Assembly (NCBI GenBank): GCA_014529385.2
Contig: CM043946.1
Coordinates: 38,887,558 to 38,951,557, forward strand
Length of the DNA: 64,000 nucleotides
Direction: 5' to 3'
Origin: Adiantum capillus-veneris
Taxonomy: Eukaryota > Streptophyta > Polypodiopsida > Polypodiales > Pteridaceae
Shown here: positions 1-10,139 of the stretch, piece after piece
Layout: every line of letters starts with the position of its first letter
Numbering within the stretch: position 1 is the stretch's first letter
Translations under genes and position numbers: made by a program
The notes under the pieces: model-generated
The model's database searches: none
Told to the model about the DNA's origin: nothing
The model's input: the letters and a program-made list of their open reading frames with translations, nothing else

Positions 1-990
1 ATAAAATGGGTTTAGGGCATTTAAATGGATCCTAGCTTGGAGACATGGTGGAGCTTTCTTCTCTCCATGTTTCAATGAAGCCTATCTTGGAGAAATGGTG
101 GAGCATCCTTCTCTCCATGTTTCAATATAGCTTAGCTTGGACAAGTGGTGGATCTTTGGTTCTCTCTATATTTCAATAGAGTTAGCTTGGACAAGTGGTG
201 GACATTGAAACAAAACTCCCATGTAAAACATATCATGGGTAGTTCAAGTTGTGAGAAAAAAAACCATTTAAAATATAACCTTATGGGTTGGACAAGTGGT
301 GGACCTTAACACCCAATCCTTTTTAATACAATGACATAGAGTGGACAAGTGGTGAATCTTGAGACCAAAGCTATCAAGCTACTAGGGATACTAGGTTGGA
401 CAAGTGGTGGATCTTGAATGTACATCCCCTATGTACAAAATATCATGGGTTTAGGGTGTTTCAATGGAGTCTAGCATATTGGAGACATGGTGGAGCTTGC
501 TTCGCTCCATGTTTCAAGTGGTGGACCTTCAATTATTTTCCCATACCTAGTTTAGACAACCCATACACTTTGCAACTCTAAAGGTTGGACGAGTGGTGGA
601 GCTTTGTTTATTTCCATGTTTTAATGGATCCTAGCTTGGACAAGTGGTGGACCTTGGAAAAAAGTCCCCCCTGTACAACATAGCTGAGTTTTTTCATGTT
701 TTAATGGAAGAGAGATTTGACAAATGGTGGAGCTTGCTTATCTCCATGTGGATTTTAGAACTAGCTTGGACAAGTGGTGGAGCTTTGCTTTTCTACTCTT
801 CATAATATAATGATGTATAGGTTGGTTACATGGTGAATCTTAAGGCCAAACCTCCCATCTTACTAGAGATGATAGGTTGGACAAGTGTTCAACCTTCTAT
901 CATTTCTCCATGCCTATAATTAGACAATTAGTAGAACTAGCATCTTTCTATGTTGTCTAGAGCTGAGCTTGGACAAGTAGTGGACCTTGG
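1..990 (-). repeat. Diverged satellite monomers, inverted orientation
   Basis: This stretch is built from monomers containing TTGGACAAGTGGTGGA, the reverse complement of the CCACCACTTGTCCAA box that dominates the rest of the window. Spacing is irregular, about 50 to 110 bases, and copies are diverged (ACAAATGGTGG, ACAAGTAGTGG). It probably belongs to an array continuing left of the window. No gene is visible. The orientation change relative to 3.7 kb onward is direct observation; an inversion or independent insertion is inference. Confidence 0.9.
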
Positions 991-1548
991 TACTCTCTTC
1001 CCTTGGTTTATTAGTTTGAAGACTCATTATATATACTTGCTTAGATCTATATAATTACTCATTAGTTAGGTTACAAGTAGGTATGTAATTTGTTAGCCTC
1101 AAGGGACTTTGAATATTGAATAGTAAGAAAGTCAAGTGCTGGTTTGAAGATCTTTTGCTTATCTAAACTAGACTCTAACTCAATAATAAGTCTCTTAAGT
1201 TCCACAAATTGTCCTATCTAGCTCCAAAAGAGTCTTAATTGGTTTGTGCTAGATTCTAACTTCCTTGATGGGGTAGAATCCTAGAAAAATGAGGCACTAT
1301 AAGTTTTACCTTAGCTCAAATGGATTTTCACTTAAACTAAACTGCAATTTGGCACTCTAGTATCTTTGTCTTGATGGAGTTTAACACTAGATACATAGTA
1401 GTGATATTTAAGCTTCATGTCTCTTCACTTGATCGAGATATGAGACCATACTTTCAAGGTCACCACTTGTCTTACCTAAAGACCAATGTGAGACATGGGA
1501 GCAAGAAAGCCATCCGATATTGTTTTAAGGACTATTACATAGACAATC
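991..1548. other. No gene recognised
   Basis: AT-rich unique-looking sequence. A 60-codon open frame at 1371-1553 has no recognisable motif and no start or splice context that I would trust. I see no satellite box in this stretch apart from one weak CACCACTTGTC match near 1461. Confidence 0.6.
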
Positions 1549-1632
1549 AATAACTTAAGTAAAGCAAAAAGACTTGGATCTTTCACAATTAATAACTTAA
1601 GTAAAGCCAAAAAGACTTGGATCTTTGATAAT
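1549..1632 (+). repeat. 42-bp tandem duplication
   Basis: Two adjacent copies beginning AATAACTTAAGTAAAGC and ending around GACTTGGATCTTT start at 1549 and 1591. They differ by only a few bases, so the duplication looks recent. No coding role is apparent. Confidence 0.85.
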
Positions 1633-1688
1633 TTTTTTCAAACTAAAAAAGCACAATCTCATGCTAACAAAACTATAAATCACAATTG

Positions 1689-2228
1689 AAAGTTTTGAAC
1701 AAGAAAAAGATCAGCAATCTTATAAGAAGGATACTTTTCATTTCATTTGATGATTACAAACTAAAAGAAAGTCTCTCAAGAAATTGATAAACAAAAAATA
1801 TAGGTGACTGCTTCATTATTTTGAGCAAACATATCAAAATCTCTATTGATTGAGCTCCATCTAGTAGTATCCTTTGTAAGATCCTGCAGGAAGGAATAAA
1901 AAGAAAGATTTGTTAGATACCATGCACATGAGTGTTCAAGTATGTGTATCAAAAATATAAAGTTTTGAACAAGAAAAAGATCAGCAATCTTATAAGAAGG
2001 ATACTTTTCATTTCATTTGATGATTACAAACTAAAAGAAAGTCTCTCAAGAAATTGATAAACAAAAAATATATGTGACTGCTTCATTATTTTGAGCAAAC
2101 ATATCAAAATCTCTATTGATTGAGCTCCATCTAGTAGTATCCTTTGTAAGATCCTGCAGGAAGGAATAAAAAGAAAGATTTGTTAGATACCATGCACATG
2201 AGTGTTCAAGTATGTGTATCAAGAATAT
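1689..2228 (+). repeat. 270-bp tandem direct duplication
   Basis: Copy 1 (1689-1958) and copy 2 (1959-2228) start AAGTTTTGAACAAGAAAAAG and end TATGTGTATCAARAATAT. I found only about two differences by eye (TAGGTG versus TATGTG near 1801/2071, and AAAAATAT versus AAGAATAT at the ends). Each copy carries, on the minus strand, the same pyrimidine-rich CTTCCTGCAG splice-acceptor-like site followed by a 35-codon open stretch. This is a very recent tandem duplication at the 3' side of the minus-strand coding region. Confidence 0.93.
2046..2153 (-). other. Candidate terminal exon (duplicated)
   Basis: On the minus strand a strong acceptor-like sequence, ATTCCTTCCTGCAG, ends at 2154. It is followed by an open frame of 35 codons (begins DLTKDTTRW, stop at 2046-2048). 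The same structure occurs 270 bases lower in the first duplicate (exon start 1883, stop 1776-1778); the one internal difference is synonymous in that frame. It could be the last exon of the FCP1-like coding region upstream, but I could not find a donor there that joins in this frame, so the assignment is tentative. Confidence 0.25.
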
Positions 2229-2247
2229 ATGACATGTCACTAGTACC

Positions 2248-3450
2248 TTAGGGTTGCTTTCTATCCAGCCTTAGAAGATTGTTCTCAGCTTTCACCTTAT
2301 TTATATAAGCCTTTGCTGTGGTTGCCTTCAAAACTCCTTTTGTGTTACAACCCAATTGCCTAGCTAAAGTGGTCAATTGTGACGCCTTCATGCTTTCAAT
2401 GGGTGTACGCTCCTTTGCTAAGATCTCTTGTATTTGGGCTCTTCTCATTTCATTGCGGTGGCTTGTGTCACTTGCATTTTCAATGATAGTTTCATCCCTG
2501 TCACCTTTTGCAGGTGGTATTCTTCTTGTAAAGAACACCTTAGCTGACCAAACATCATTTTTCTCCTTCCAATACTCCATGATTTATTTGTATTCACTAT
2601 CATTTGTCACTATAGGTTGTCCATAACGATTAGAAGCAATTAAATCACCCACATCCCTTCTCTCATCAAGCTGAATCAAGTATGGCAGTAGCTCCTCCAA
2701 GAGCATATTGTCAACCATCTTCTCAGCATCAAATTGTGGTGGAAAAATGCAATTGTTTTCTGGTGAAATACATCCCTTGTAAGGAGAGTCATCAATAAGC
2801 ACTGTTCTTTGTGGATCACATTCAAACCCCATGGCAATTTTGGCTAGAGGCTTGAACATTGCCTCAACGTTTGGATTGTCGGGTCTAAACAATTTTTGAG
2901 TTTGAGCGGTGTAGCAAACATCTTGCAACCAAATTGCAAAGAAAGGCAATGTATCCTCAGCTAAGTTGTTTAGTGCTGTAAGGATTTGATACACATTATT
3001 CCTAGTAGCTGTCGACCAAATTGCAACATTAAACCTCTGTAAAATAGTCTTTAAGAATTGGATGCAACCTGGCCTGAGTATAATATATATTTTTGAATCC
3101 ATTTGCACTGAGTTGTGGTGTGAGGATGGTTGAGGGGAACATTTCAACAATAGACCATTTAAATCCAATATAATTGTAAGCATGGATTTCTCAACATCTA
3201 CGCTACATGACGTAGTACCAATTGGCAATAGCTCGTGAGTGCACTGACTTTTCAGTCTCTTTTGATGTATGTTGCATTTTTGAAGCATCGATTTCTTGGT
3301 TCTCATTATTGGAAGCTTGCTCAAGTTGCACAACACTAGACTCTAGTATAGAAATATCATCCATCTTGGGCACTTTAGAAACCATAGAATCTATGGATTC
3401 TATAGTTGTTGACTGAACCATAGGAGCATTATCCATCCCAGTTTGTGAAT
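2248..3450 (-). pseudogene. FCP1/NIF-like HAD phosphatase coding region, interrupted
   Basis: The minus-strand frame from 3336 contains a recognisable FCP1-homology (NIF) HAD phosphatase fold. Motif I is ILDLNGLLL, motif II is near WSTATRNN, and motif III is LIDDSPYKG followed by the PENN..FPP segment. Known active members carry DxDx(T/V) in motif I. Here the nucleophile Asp is kept but the second Asp is Asn, as in LDxNGLL-type plant relatives, so catalysis is doubtful. A splice acceptor (GTTTTCTTAG) precedes 3450, and the first ~75 codons, acidic and Ser/Gln-rich, lie in another frame. A frameshift is therefore needed near 3203-3240. A TAA at 2584-2586 interrupts the frame, which then continues open for another 110 codons to 2248 (charged, helical). 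The pieces look like one decayed exon of a larger protein; a separate intact gene is less likely because no start context is convincing. Confidence 0.7.
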
Positions 3451-4092
3451 CTAAGAAAACACACACATAAATGGTATCTCAAAACCACTAGAATTTTATT
3501 TACCATATTTATATGTAGAACTCCTAGTAAGAAATTTATTTAAGATAAAGTCGTTGTTAGAATCCTTGCAACCATTTTCAGTATTCGTACACCAAACACC
3601 ACTTGTCTAAAATACAATCTACTAACTCAACATTTTCCATCCTACACTTTATTAAAGATGAGTACTTAAAGTGAAAACTAAAAGCCACCCTTGTTGAGGA
3701 AACATGGATACAAGGTCCACCAAATGTCCAACCTAGACTACAAGCAAACAATTAGAGATTTGGCTTAGATTTGGATTCAAAGGCCACCACTTATTCAAGT
3801 AAGATAACTCCACTTATTTAAGACAGTAATGTTTGAAGCCCCACCACTTGTCCAACCTAGACATTGATTAAAATTTGGTAAGATTTATCACAAATCTAGA
3901 GTAGAATCAAGATTCTATGGCCAAGGTAGTCAAATAAGTTAGACAACACACAAAGCATAAGAGCACTTTAGATTCTCGTTGAGTATAAACTAAACAATAA
4001 TCAAATGTTATATTCACTTGATATTTCATCCATGAAAAATGAAAATGATGCATGTACTTGAGATTTCCATCCATGTACAATACTTTACAATG
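3451..4092. other. Non-coding spacer or decayed intron with satellite copies
   Basis: No coding frame is supported here. Several diverged CCACCACTTGTCCAA boxes lie between about 3590 and 3870. On the minus strand the interval is bounded by a donor-like GTAAAG at 4088-4083 and the acceptor ending at 3451, so it could be a 638-base intron between the SET-domain exon and the phosphatase exon. The phases at the two ends agree (one base left over upstream, two downstream). Confidence 0.5.
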
Positions 4093-7000
4093 TCAAATAA
4101 AGTTATAGTCAGCAAACAACTCTTCTTCTGCTTCAACTTGACAAATAGTCTCAATGCATACATGGCCATATTCTTCTGACTTGATGTGTGAAGAGGTGCA
4201 TTTATGCCAAGGTGGAAAATTTGGATCAAATGTATAGCGTACGTTGGGACAGACATTTGTACTGTGAGAACTATTTATATAGCCCGACACGTTTCCTTCT
4301 TCTACACAACCAATAATGTATGATTGATCTTCCTCTTCTTCTATGTTTGGATCCTCTAGAAGAGAATATTTATAAGCTCTTGGAAAAATTTTGCATATCT
4401 TTTTCCAGTCTTGAAATCTATACTTATGCCCTCCATAGTTTAGAATAGTCAAACCACTTTCCAGGGTAGTATGCACAAATAGCCCATAACCAGCTCCTTC
4501 AATACATGAAAGTCGCACTTCAAAATCCACACCGTTAATATGGAAAATTACATCTTTGGGAATAGGAAAAGTTGGTGTCCCAAAAGGATCTTCATGCCAA
4601 TCATAGTGTGAAATACATCTAGTTTTTATATCACTTAACTCCTTTGTGTCTGTAAAAAGAAGAAAATATTATGCATAAAATAATGACAATATCAAAGAAA
4701 GATATCATTATTTTATAGTCCAATAGGTCTATTGTATGGAAGACTTAGAGTGTCTCTTACATGGTGCCTTCAAGGTTTCCAAAACATAAAATCATTGGGA
4801 AAAAAAGGCCACTGTGTCTCCAATCTATTGCCCATTTGAAGCATAGAGAGAACCAAGGTCCACCACTTGTCCAAGCTAGACATGGAGCATTGACACAAGA
4901 TCCAACACTTATCCAAGAACCCTATAGTATATGTGGTAACATGGGATGCATTGATGCAACAAAAGTAGTCTAGCCTCCTCATCCATCTCTTTTTTCTTGT
5001 AGCCTAGAGGGATTAGTTTCAAGGTCTATCACTAGTCAAAAACTACACATAGAACATTGATACAAGGTTCCACCACATGTGAAACCTATCATCTCTAGTA
5101 GCATGGATGGTTTGATATCAAGGTTCACTGCGTGTCCTACCTATACTCTATTGTAGCATAGAGATTCTGGTTTGGTGGTACTACACTTGTCCAAACTTGG
5201 CTTGTTGTTGATATCTGGAGGTAATCAAGGGTCCTCCACTTGTCCAAGTTAGGTATATATAACAATTGCAAGGTCCACCATGTGTACAACATATGATTGA
5301 TTATAGCATGCATGGTCTTATTTCATGGGCAACCATCTTCTCTCCAACATGTGTCCAACCTCGGCTCCATTGAAGCATGGAGAGAAGCAAGGTCCACCAC
5401 TTATCAAAGCTATTATTTTCTCCCAGTGCTTTCAAAACCCATAATACGTTGTACATGGGGGGGGGGGGGGGGGGGGGGATTCTTGTTTCAAGGTCCACCA
5501 CTTGGCTAAGATTGGATCCATTGAAACATAAAGAGAAGCAAGCTCTACCATTTTTCCAAGCTAGGTGCCATTGAAACATGAAAACCCCATAATATGTTGT
5601 ATACGGGGGGTTTTTTCACGGTCTACCACTTGTCTAAGCTATGGTCCATTGGAACATGGAGAGAATCAAAGCTCCACCACTTTTCTAAGCTAGGATCCAT
5701 TGAAACATGGAGAGAAGCAAGCTCCATTGTTTGTCTAAGCTAGGCTCCATTGGAACATGGAGAAAACAAGCTCCACCACTCGCCTATTATTGCATAGAGA
5801 TTCTGGTTTGAAGGTCCACCACTTGTCCAACCTTGCCTTCATGTATGGAGATAATAAAGAGTGCAATGCTTCTCTAAGCTAGGGACATAAAAGAGTTTCA
5901 AGGTCCACTACATATACGATCTATGATGGGTTGTAGCATGGGAGGTTTCATTTTAAGGTTGACCACTTCTCCAGCTCTGCTTGTCCAACCTCAGATCCAT
6001 TGAAGAATGGAGAATAAAGGTGTACCAACTCTCCAAAATATGCAAGAAAATCTCTATAAAACCCATGAATTGTTAATATATGCTATGCTGTGGAGTTTTG
6101 TTTGAAGGTCCACTCCTTATCCAAGCTACAATCCATTGAAGCATGGAAATAAGTAAGATATATCTATAGTCCAAGATAGGATCCATTGAAGCATAGAGAG
6201 AATCAAGGTCCACCACTTGTCCAAGCTTTGCATGGGTAATTGATATAAGGACCACTACGTTTTCACCTATACTATGCTCTATCATGGATGGTTTCATATA
6301 CCACCAATTTTCCAACCTATTTAGTAGGTTTTATTATGGGGGTTTGGTTTCAAGGTACTTCACTTGTCTAAGGTGGGTTCCATTGAACCATGGAGAGAAA
6401 CAATGTCTACCACTTGTCCGAAATATGCTCCTTTAAAACATAAAAGCAAGGTCCACCACTTGTCCAAGCTAATGTTTCTCTCCATTGAAGCATGGAGAGA
6501 AACAAGGTCTACCACCTGTCCAAAATATGCTCCATTGAAACATAAAAGCAAGGTCCACCACTTGTCCAAGCTAATATAACAATGACGGGTGTTGGTTACA
6601 AGGTGTACCACACTTGTCTAAACTAGTCTCCATGCAAGGTCCACCACATGTCTAAGCTATATGATCTTGGTTTGAAGGTCTACCACACCTCTTGAGATTA
6701 GGATCCATGTAAGGTCCACCTTTTGTCAAGCTATGCCTTTAGTGAGTACTAAAACTAAGTAAATTGCAGTACTTAAATACCTTTCCAAGCTCATTAAGAT
6801 TTTGATCTCTAAGGCCACCACCACATGTCTAATCTATGCTCTAATTGATTACTTATGCTAGTTCTCAAAGTCCAAACATAAGCTCCCTTCTAGCAAGGTT
6901 AGTTTAAATTTAGGCTCCAACACATGTCTAAGCTAGGTTCAATTTATGAAGCATCACCATTTAACCATGCTACGATCTAATGTATCATATCAAGGGGGTA

Positions 7001-9903
7001 TTGATAAAAGGTCCAAAACTTATTGAGTTCAAGCTCTTAAGTAATTAAGTCTTTGTGAGTATTAAATGTTATAGTTTTAGTCTAAAGATCCACCATTCAA
7101 AAACTCAAGTAATTTATTATTTACATTCAAACCTTGAATGCTTGAGATAAAAAATACAAACTCAATCAATACTATATAAAGCAAAATCTAACATTAAGAG
7201 TATCAAATCAGTAACAAGAAACACTAACATGCACAAGAAACTCAAAACATACGTGTCTCCATTTCCAAAAAGTCCTCCATTGACAGAGGATGTTGTTGTT
7301 GTTCTTCTTCTTCTCTTTGTGGAGAGCACTCCTCTGTAACAGGCACAATGTCATCTGATTGCGAAGTGGATTGTTGAAGTCCAGCCCATTTTTCTATATC
7401 TTCATGAGACTTAGCAAAGTCTAGCAGCATGGTCTCCACGTTTTTTGCCTCCTCCACACTATCAATTAAGCATATAACTTCTTTTTTATGTTGTATTCTT
7501 TCTTGTGCAACCAAGGAGCCATCACCAAAAACATCAACAAGCTTGCGGTCTTCAAAACAATATGTACGAATGTAGTGCTTGACCAAAGCTCTTTTTTTGG
7601 CCTCCAAATATTGCAAATCTAACATATCGTTATCTGCTACTTGAAGAAGAGAACAATCAATTGGCATGGGATGTTCCTCTGATCTTCTTCTCAGGTCTTC
7701 AAATGCATTGCCTTGTCCCAAGAAGGCAATAACTGTTAGGAATTGAATTGCTCCTTTGCAAGGAGCTGATGGAAAGTGATGCAATGCACCACAACAATGG
7801 TAGCTCAGATTATCTCCCATGGCGTGAAAGGCACATTGCAATTTTGTGAAGTTAGTGAAATCCACAAATGCAAGAAAGACAAATCCAGGATCTGTTGACC
7901 CTCCAGCAATAGCCAAGATCCCATCCAAAGCATTGTTAAATGTCTCCTCACTCCACTTCAAATTGCCTCCAACGTTTTTTGTCATATCTAAAACACATAA
8001 GCCAATAGGCACTTTATTATTGAAGTGGCGCATCAAGTAGAGATTTCCTTCCATTTGTAGGCTCACCACATAGATTGACCATGGAAAATCTCTAGGCTCA
8101 GTTTTCTCCTTTTGAAGGTGAATTGCCCATTGCATGTATTTTATTGCTCCATCTGGAAAAGCCATTTTCTTTGTTCCACGCGTCAAACTAGATTTGATCC
8201 ATTCCTCGCATAGCATTAAAATTGTTTTATAAACAACATCATTGATGTTATACATTTTGACCACCTCCTCCCAGTCTTTACATGGTGAAGACTCATTCAA
8301 ATTGTTGAAGCCTTCAAGAAGTGCATCTTCAATCAATTTGTCTTGCTTCAACTGCTTGATTCGATCATACATGTCAGTTGCATCACCATCCTTTGCACTC
8401 TTTGACAGTAAAATCTTCTCATCTCTAATCTCTTCTTGAAAAGTCTTTACCTCTGATTCCTCAAGGCCACAAAGATATCTAAATACAGTTGTTGGGGGTT
8501 TCTTATTCTCCTCTTCTAGCTTTTCAATGATTTCTATCCAGCAATCATAAACTAAATCAGAGTACGTGACCATGTGTGCCTGTTTAGCAATCCAACTTGC
8601 TGATGCACTCATTCTTGCCAATCGAAGAAAAGCCTAAAAAGAAATAGAGAAATAATTAAACTATTGAGCAAGATTTGTTAATTAAACACTATCAAAAAGA
8701 CAGAAAATAACTTACATCCCATCCGGCACGAGATGCATGTCCCTCTGCAATTCCACTTGCTGCCTTTGGTGGTCGTCCTGAGAAGATCCATTGACTCCGT
8801 AAATGTCTCAATATTTGGCTGTAAGGTTGCTTGACATACAATGCCTGAGCCTCCTCATTTGCAATGGCAGATATAGCAGTTGCAACAAATGGAGGAGCAT
8901 TCACAACAATGCGAGCCTTTCTAAATTTATACACGCTAATCAATCTTTCAAATATCTCTTTGTTGTTTTGTTCATTGTGAAGCAAAACTTTTGCAGCATA
9001 GATTGAATGCTGCCCATCAAGAATCCAATAATGATAATCTTTAATTTTTTGCTCCTCTACCTCTTCTACTGCCAAAGGAGTCCCCTTCTTTGATTTTGCA
9101 TTTCGAATAGGCATCAAATATGCACATGCTGCAGGCTTGGTCGTACTCCGTGAAAATCCAAATAACACACTTTCAACGTGTTTTTTATCCATAATACGTG
9201 CATTATAGTGATCAGGAGCAAGCCAACAATTTTGAATAGGGATATCAAATTCCCTATATTGGAAAGGAAAATAATTTATGTACTTATTCATTCCACTTGT
9301 ATCTTTTTCTTGTCCTTTCATGGCCTCAGCTTCTAAAACATCTGGATCCACAATTCTCATCTTTGACATTGAACCCTCTGTTGATGAGGATGCCAAAGAT
9401 GCCTTGTCTACATCCAAAATGGAACTAGTTCGCTTAGCTGCTACTTTTTGCACTTTTGCTTGCTTCTTTGTGGATGGTGGTCGTGAAGCTTTCACCTTTT
9501 TTCGTTGTAGTGTGGCAATGATGGAGCTTTGAAGTTGATCTGCTGTGATGTTTGGATTTGATTCTGCAAACTTCCATCCTCGAGAAAACATTGTCTCTTC
9601 TTTGTTTCTAGACATGCGCTCCAATGCATATGCTCCTGGAGATAGTTGAAATTCTAGATTCATTGGAACTAGAATGTCAATGCATTCCACCTCCGGATGA
9701 CTATCAACTACAGAGACAGATGCTTCCACAACTTGTCCAACATCTTCAAACAAGCTGTCATTCTCCTTTTTGGCAATAAATAGATGCACCTTATGAAATT
9801 GTGCACCCTCTATACCATGTATGTCCAAATACCATTTCCTAACATCATTGCAAGTATAGTCAACTGAGACAGCAACCCTTGCAACCTGTTTTTTTGGAGC
9901 CAT
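4093..9903 (-). CDS. ParB/DGQHR-like, possible MTase-like and SET-like protein, three exons
   Basis: Join of exons 9903-8716, 8633-7253 and 4649-4093 (minus strand): 3,126 bases including the stop, 1,041 residues. The start is the ATG at 9903 (AAGATGG context); it lies five bases after an acceptor-like TTTTTTTTGTTTCAG, so a 5' leader intron is likely. Residues ~1-200 are a basic and Ser-rich N-terminal region. Residues ~210-340 resemble a ParB/sulfiredoxin fold, with a central ILDGQHSIYAAK motif (DGQH at 296-299). Exon 2 is helical at first; at 763-768 it has DVFGDGS followed by a hydrophobic strand, reminiscent of motif I of beta-class N4/N6 DNA methyltransferases. No DPPY is seen (closest is DFTN at ~654), so that domain, if real, is degenerate. 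Residues ~905-1041 are SET-like: GYGLFV, ILNYGG, INSSHSTNVCPN in place of NHSCxPN, and EEELFADYNF at the end. A chromatin or DNA-modification role is inference. The reading frame is intact across all three exons. Confidence 0.72.
4845..6650 (+). repeat. Diverged satellite monomers inside intron 2
   Basis: Many copies of AAGGTCCACCACTTGTCCAAG-type boxes alternate with ATTGAAxCATGGAGAGAA-type segments (for example near 5390, 5650, 5700, 6200, 6390, 6480 and 6550). Copies are more diverged and less regular than in the main array. A short local duplication is visible at about 6390-6470 and 6490-6580. No coding content is seen. Confidence 0.9.
5457..5478 (+). repeat. Poly-G tract of 22 bases
   Basis: An uninterrupted run of 22 G follows GTTGTACAT at a position where other monomers have ACATGGGGGGTTT. 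It appears to be an expansion of the G5-6 run present in most higher-order units. It could form a G-quadruplex on the + strand; the length may also be affected by sequencing error. Confidence 0.9.
6651..7241. other. Degenerate satellite remnants, no gene
   Basis: Weak matches to the satellite box continue to about 6990 (CCACCACATGTCTAA and similar). The last ~250 bases before the exon boundary are AT-rich and unique-looking. No coding frame is supported. Confidence 0.6.
8634..8715 (-). other. Intron 1 of the ParB-like/SET gene (82 bp)
   Basis: On the minus strand GAT|GTAAGT (donor G at 8715) runs to CTATTTCTTTTTAG (ending at 8634). It is phase 0 and joins ..SRAGWD to AFLRLARM.. without a frame change. 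Without removal of this intron the upstream frame ends within seven codons. Length and sites are typical of a small plant intron. Confidence 0.88.
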
Positions 9904-9908
9904 CTTTC

Positions 9909-9925
9909 CTGAAACAAAAAAAACC
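9909..9925 (-). other. Splice acceptor upstream of the start codon
   Basis: The minus strand reads TTGGTTTTTTTTGTTTCAG then GAAAG and the ATG at 9903. The pyrimidine tract and CAG fit a 3' splice site, suggesting the transcript starts further right, perhaps inside the satellite array, with a 5' leader intron. The alternative is that translation begins here on an unspliced leader. Confidence 0.5.
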
Positions 9926-10139
9926 AAATGTTATTTTAGCATATACTTTTTTGTAATAAATTAAGTTTGTGTGAATACAAGGTCCACCACTTGTTAAAGT
10001 TAGATCTAAGCAAGTATACATAGTAATCTTTTAAGCTAGTAAACTAAGGGAAGGGAGAAGTAAGGTCCACCACTTGTCCAAGCTCAGCTTTAGACAACAT
10101 GGAGAGATTCAAGGTCTACTAATTGTCTAATATAGGCTA

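Larger units (their letters stand above)
4650..7252 (-). other. Intron 2 of the ParB-like/SET gene, satellite-filled
   Basis: The minus-strand donor is C|GTATGT at 7252 and the acceptor is TTCTTCTTTTTACAG ending at 4650. Phase is 1 on both sides, and the split codon becomes CAC. Of the 2,603 bases, roughly 4845-6990 consists of diverged satellite monomers in the + orientation. Neither boundary has transcript support; the call rests on consensus sites, phase agreement and continuity of the protein. Confidence 0.65.

Noticed and set aside
4761-6611. Open frames of 60-92 codons inside intron 2
   Set aside because: They are made of satellite monomers, like those in the main array.
7242-9927. Two separate genes (459 and 411 codons)
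   Set aside because: A consensus 82-base intron joins them in phase 0. The second frame has no good ATG at its start, and the first ends seven codons into the intron.
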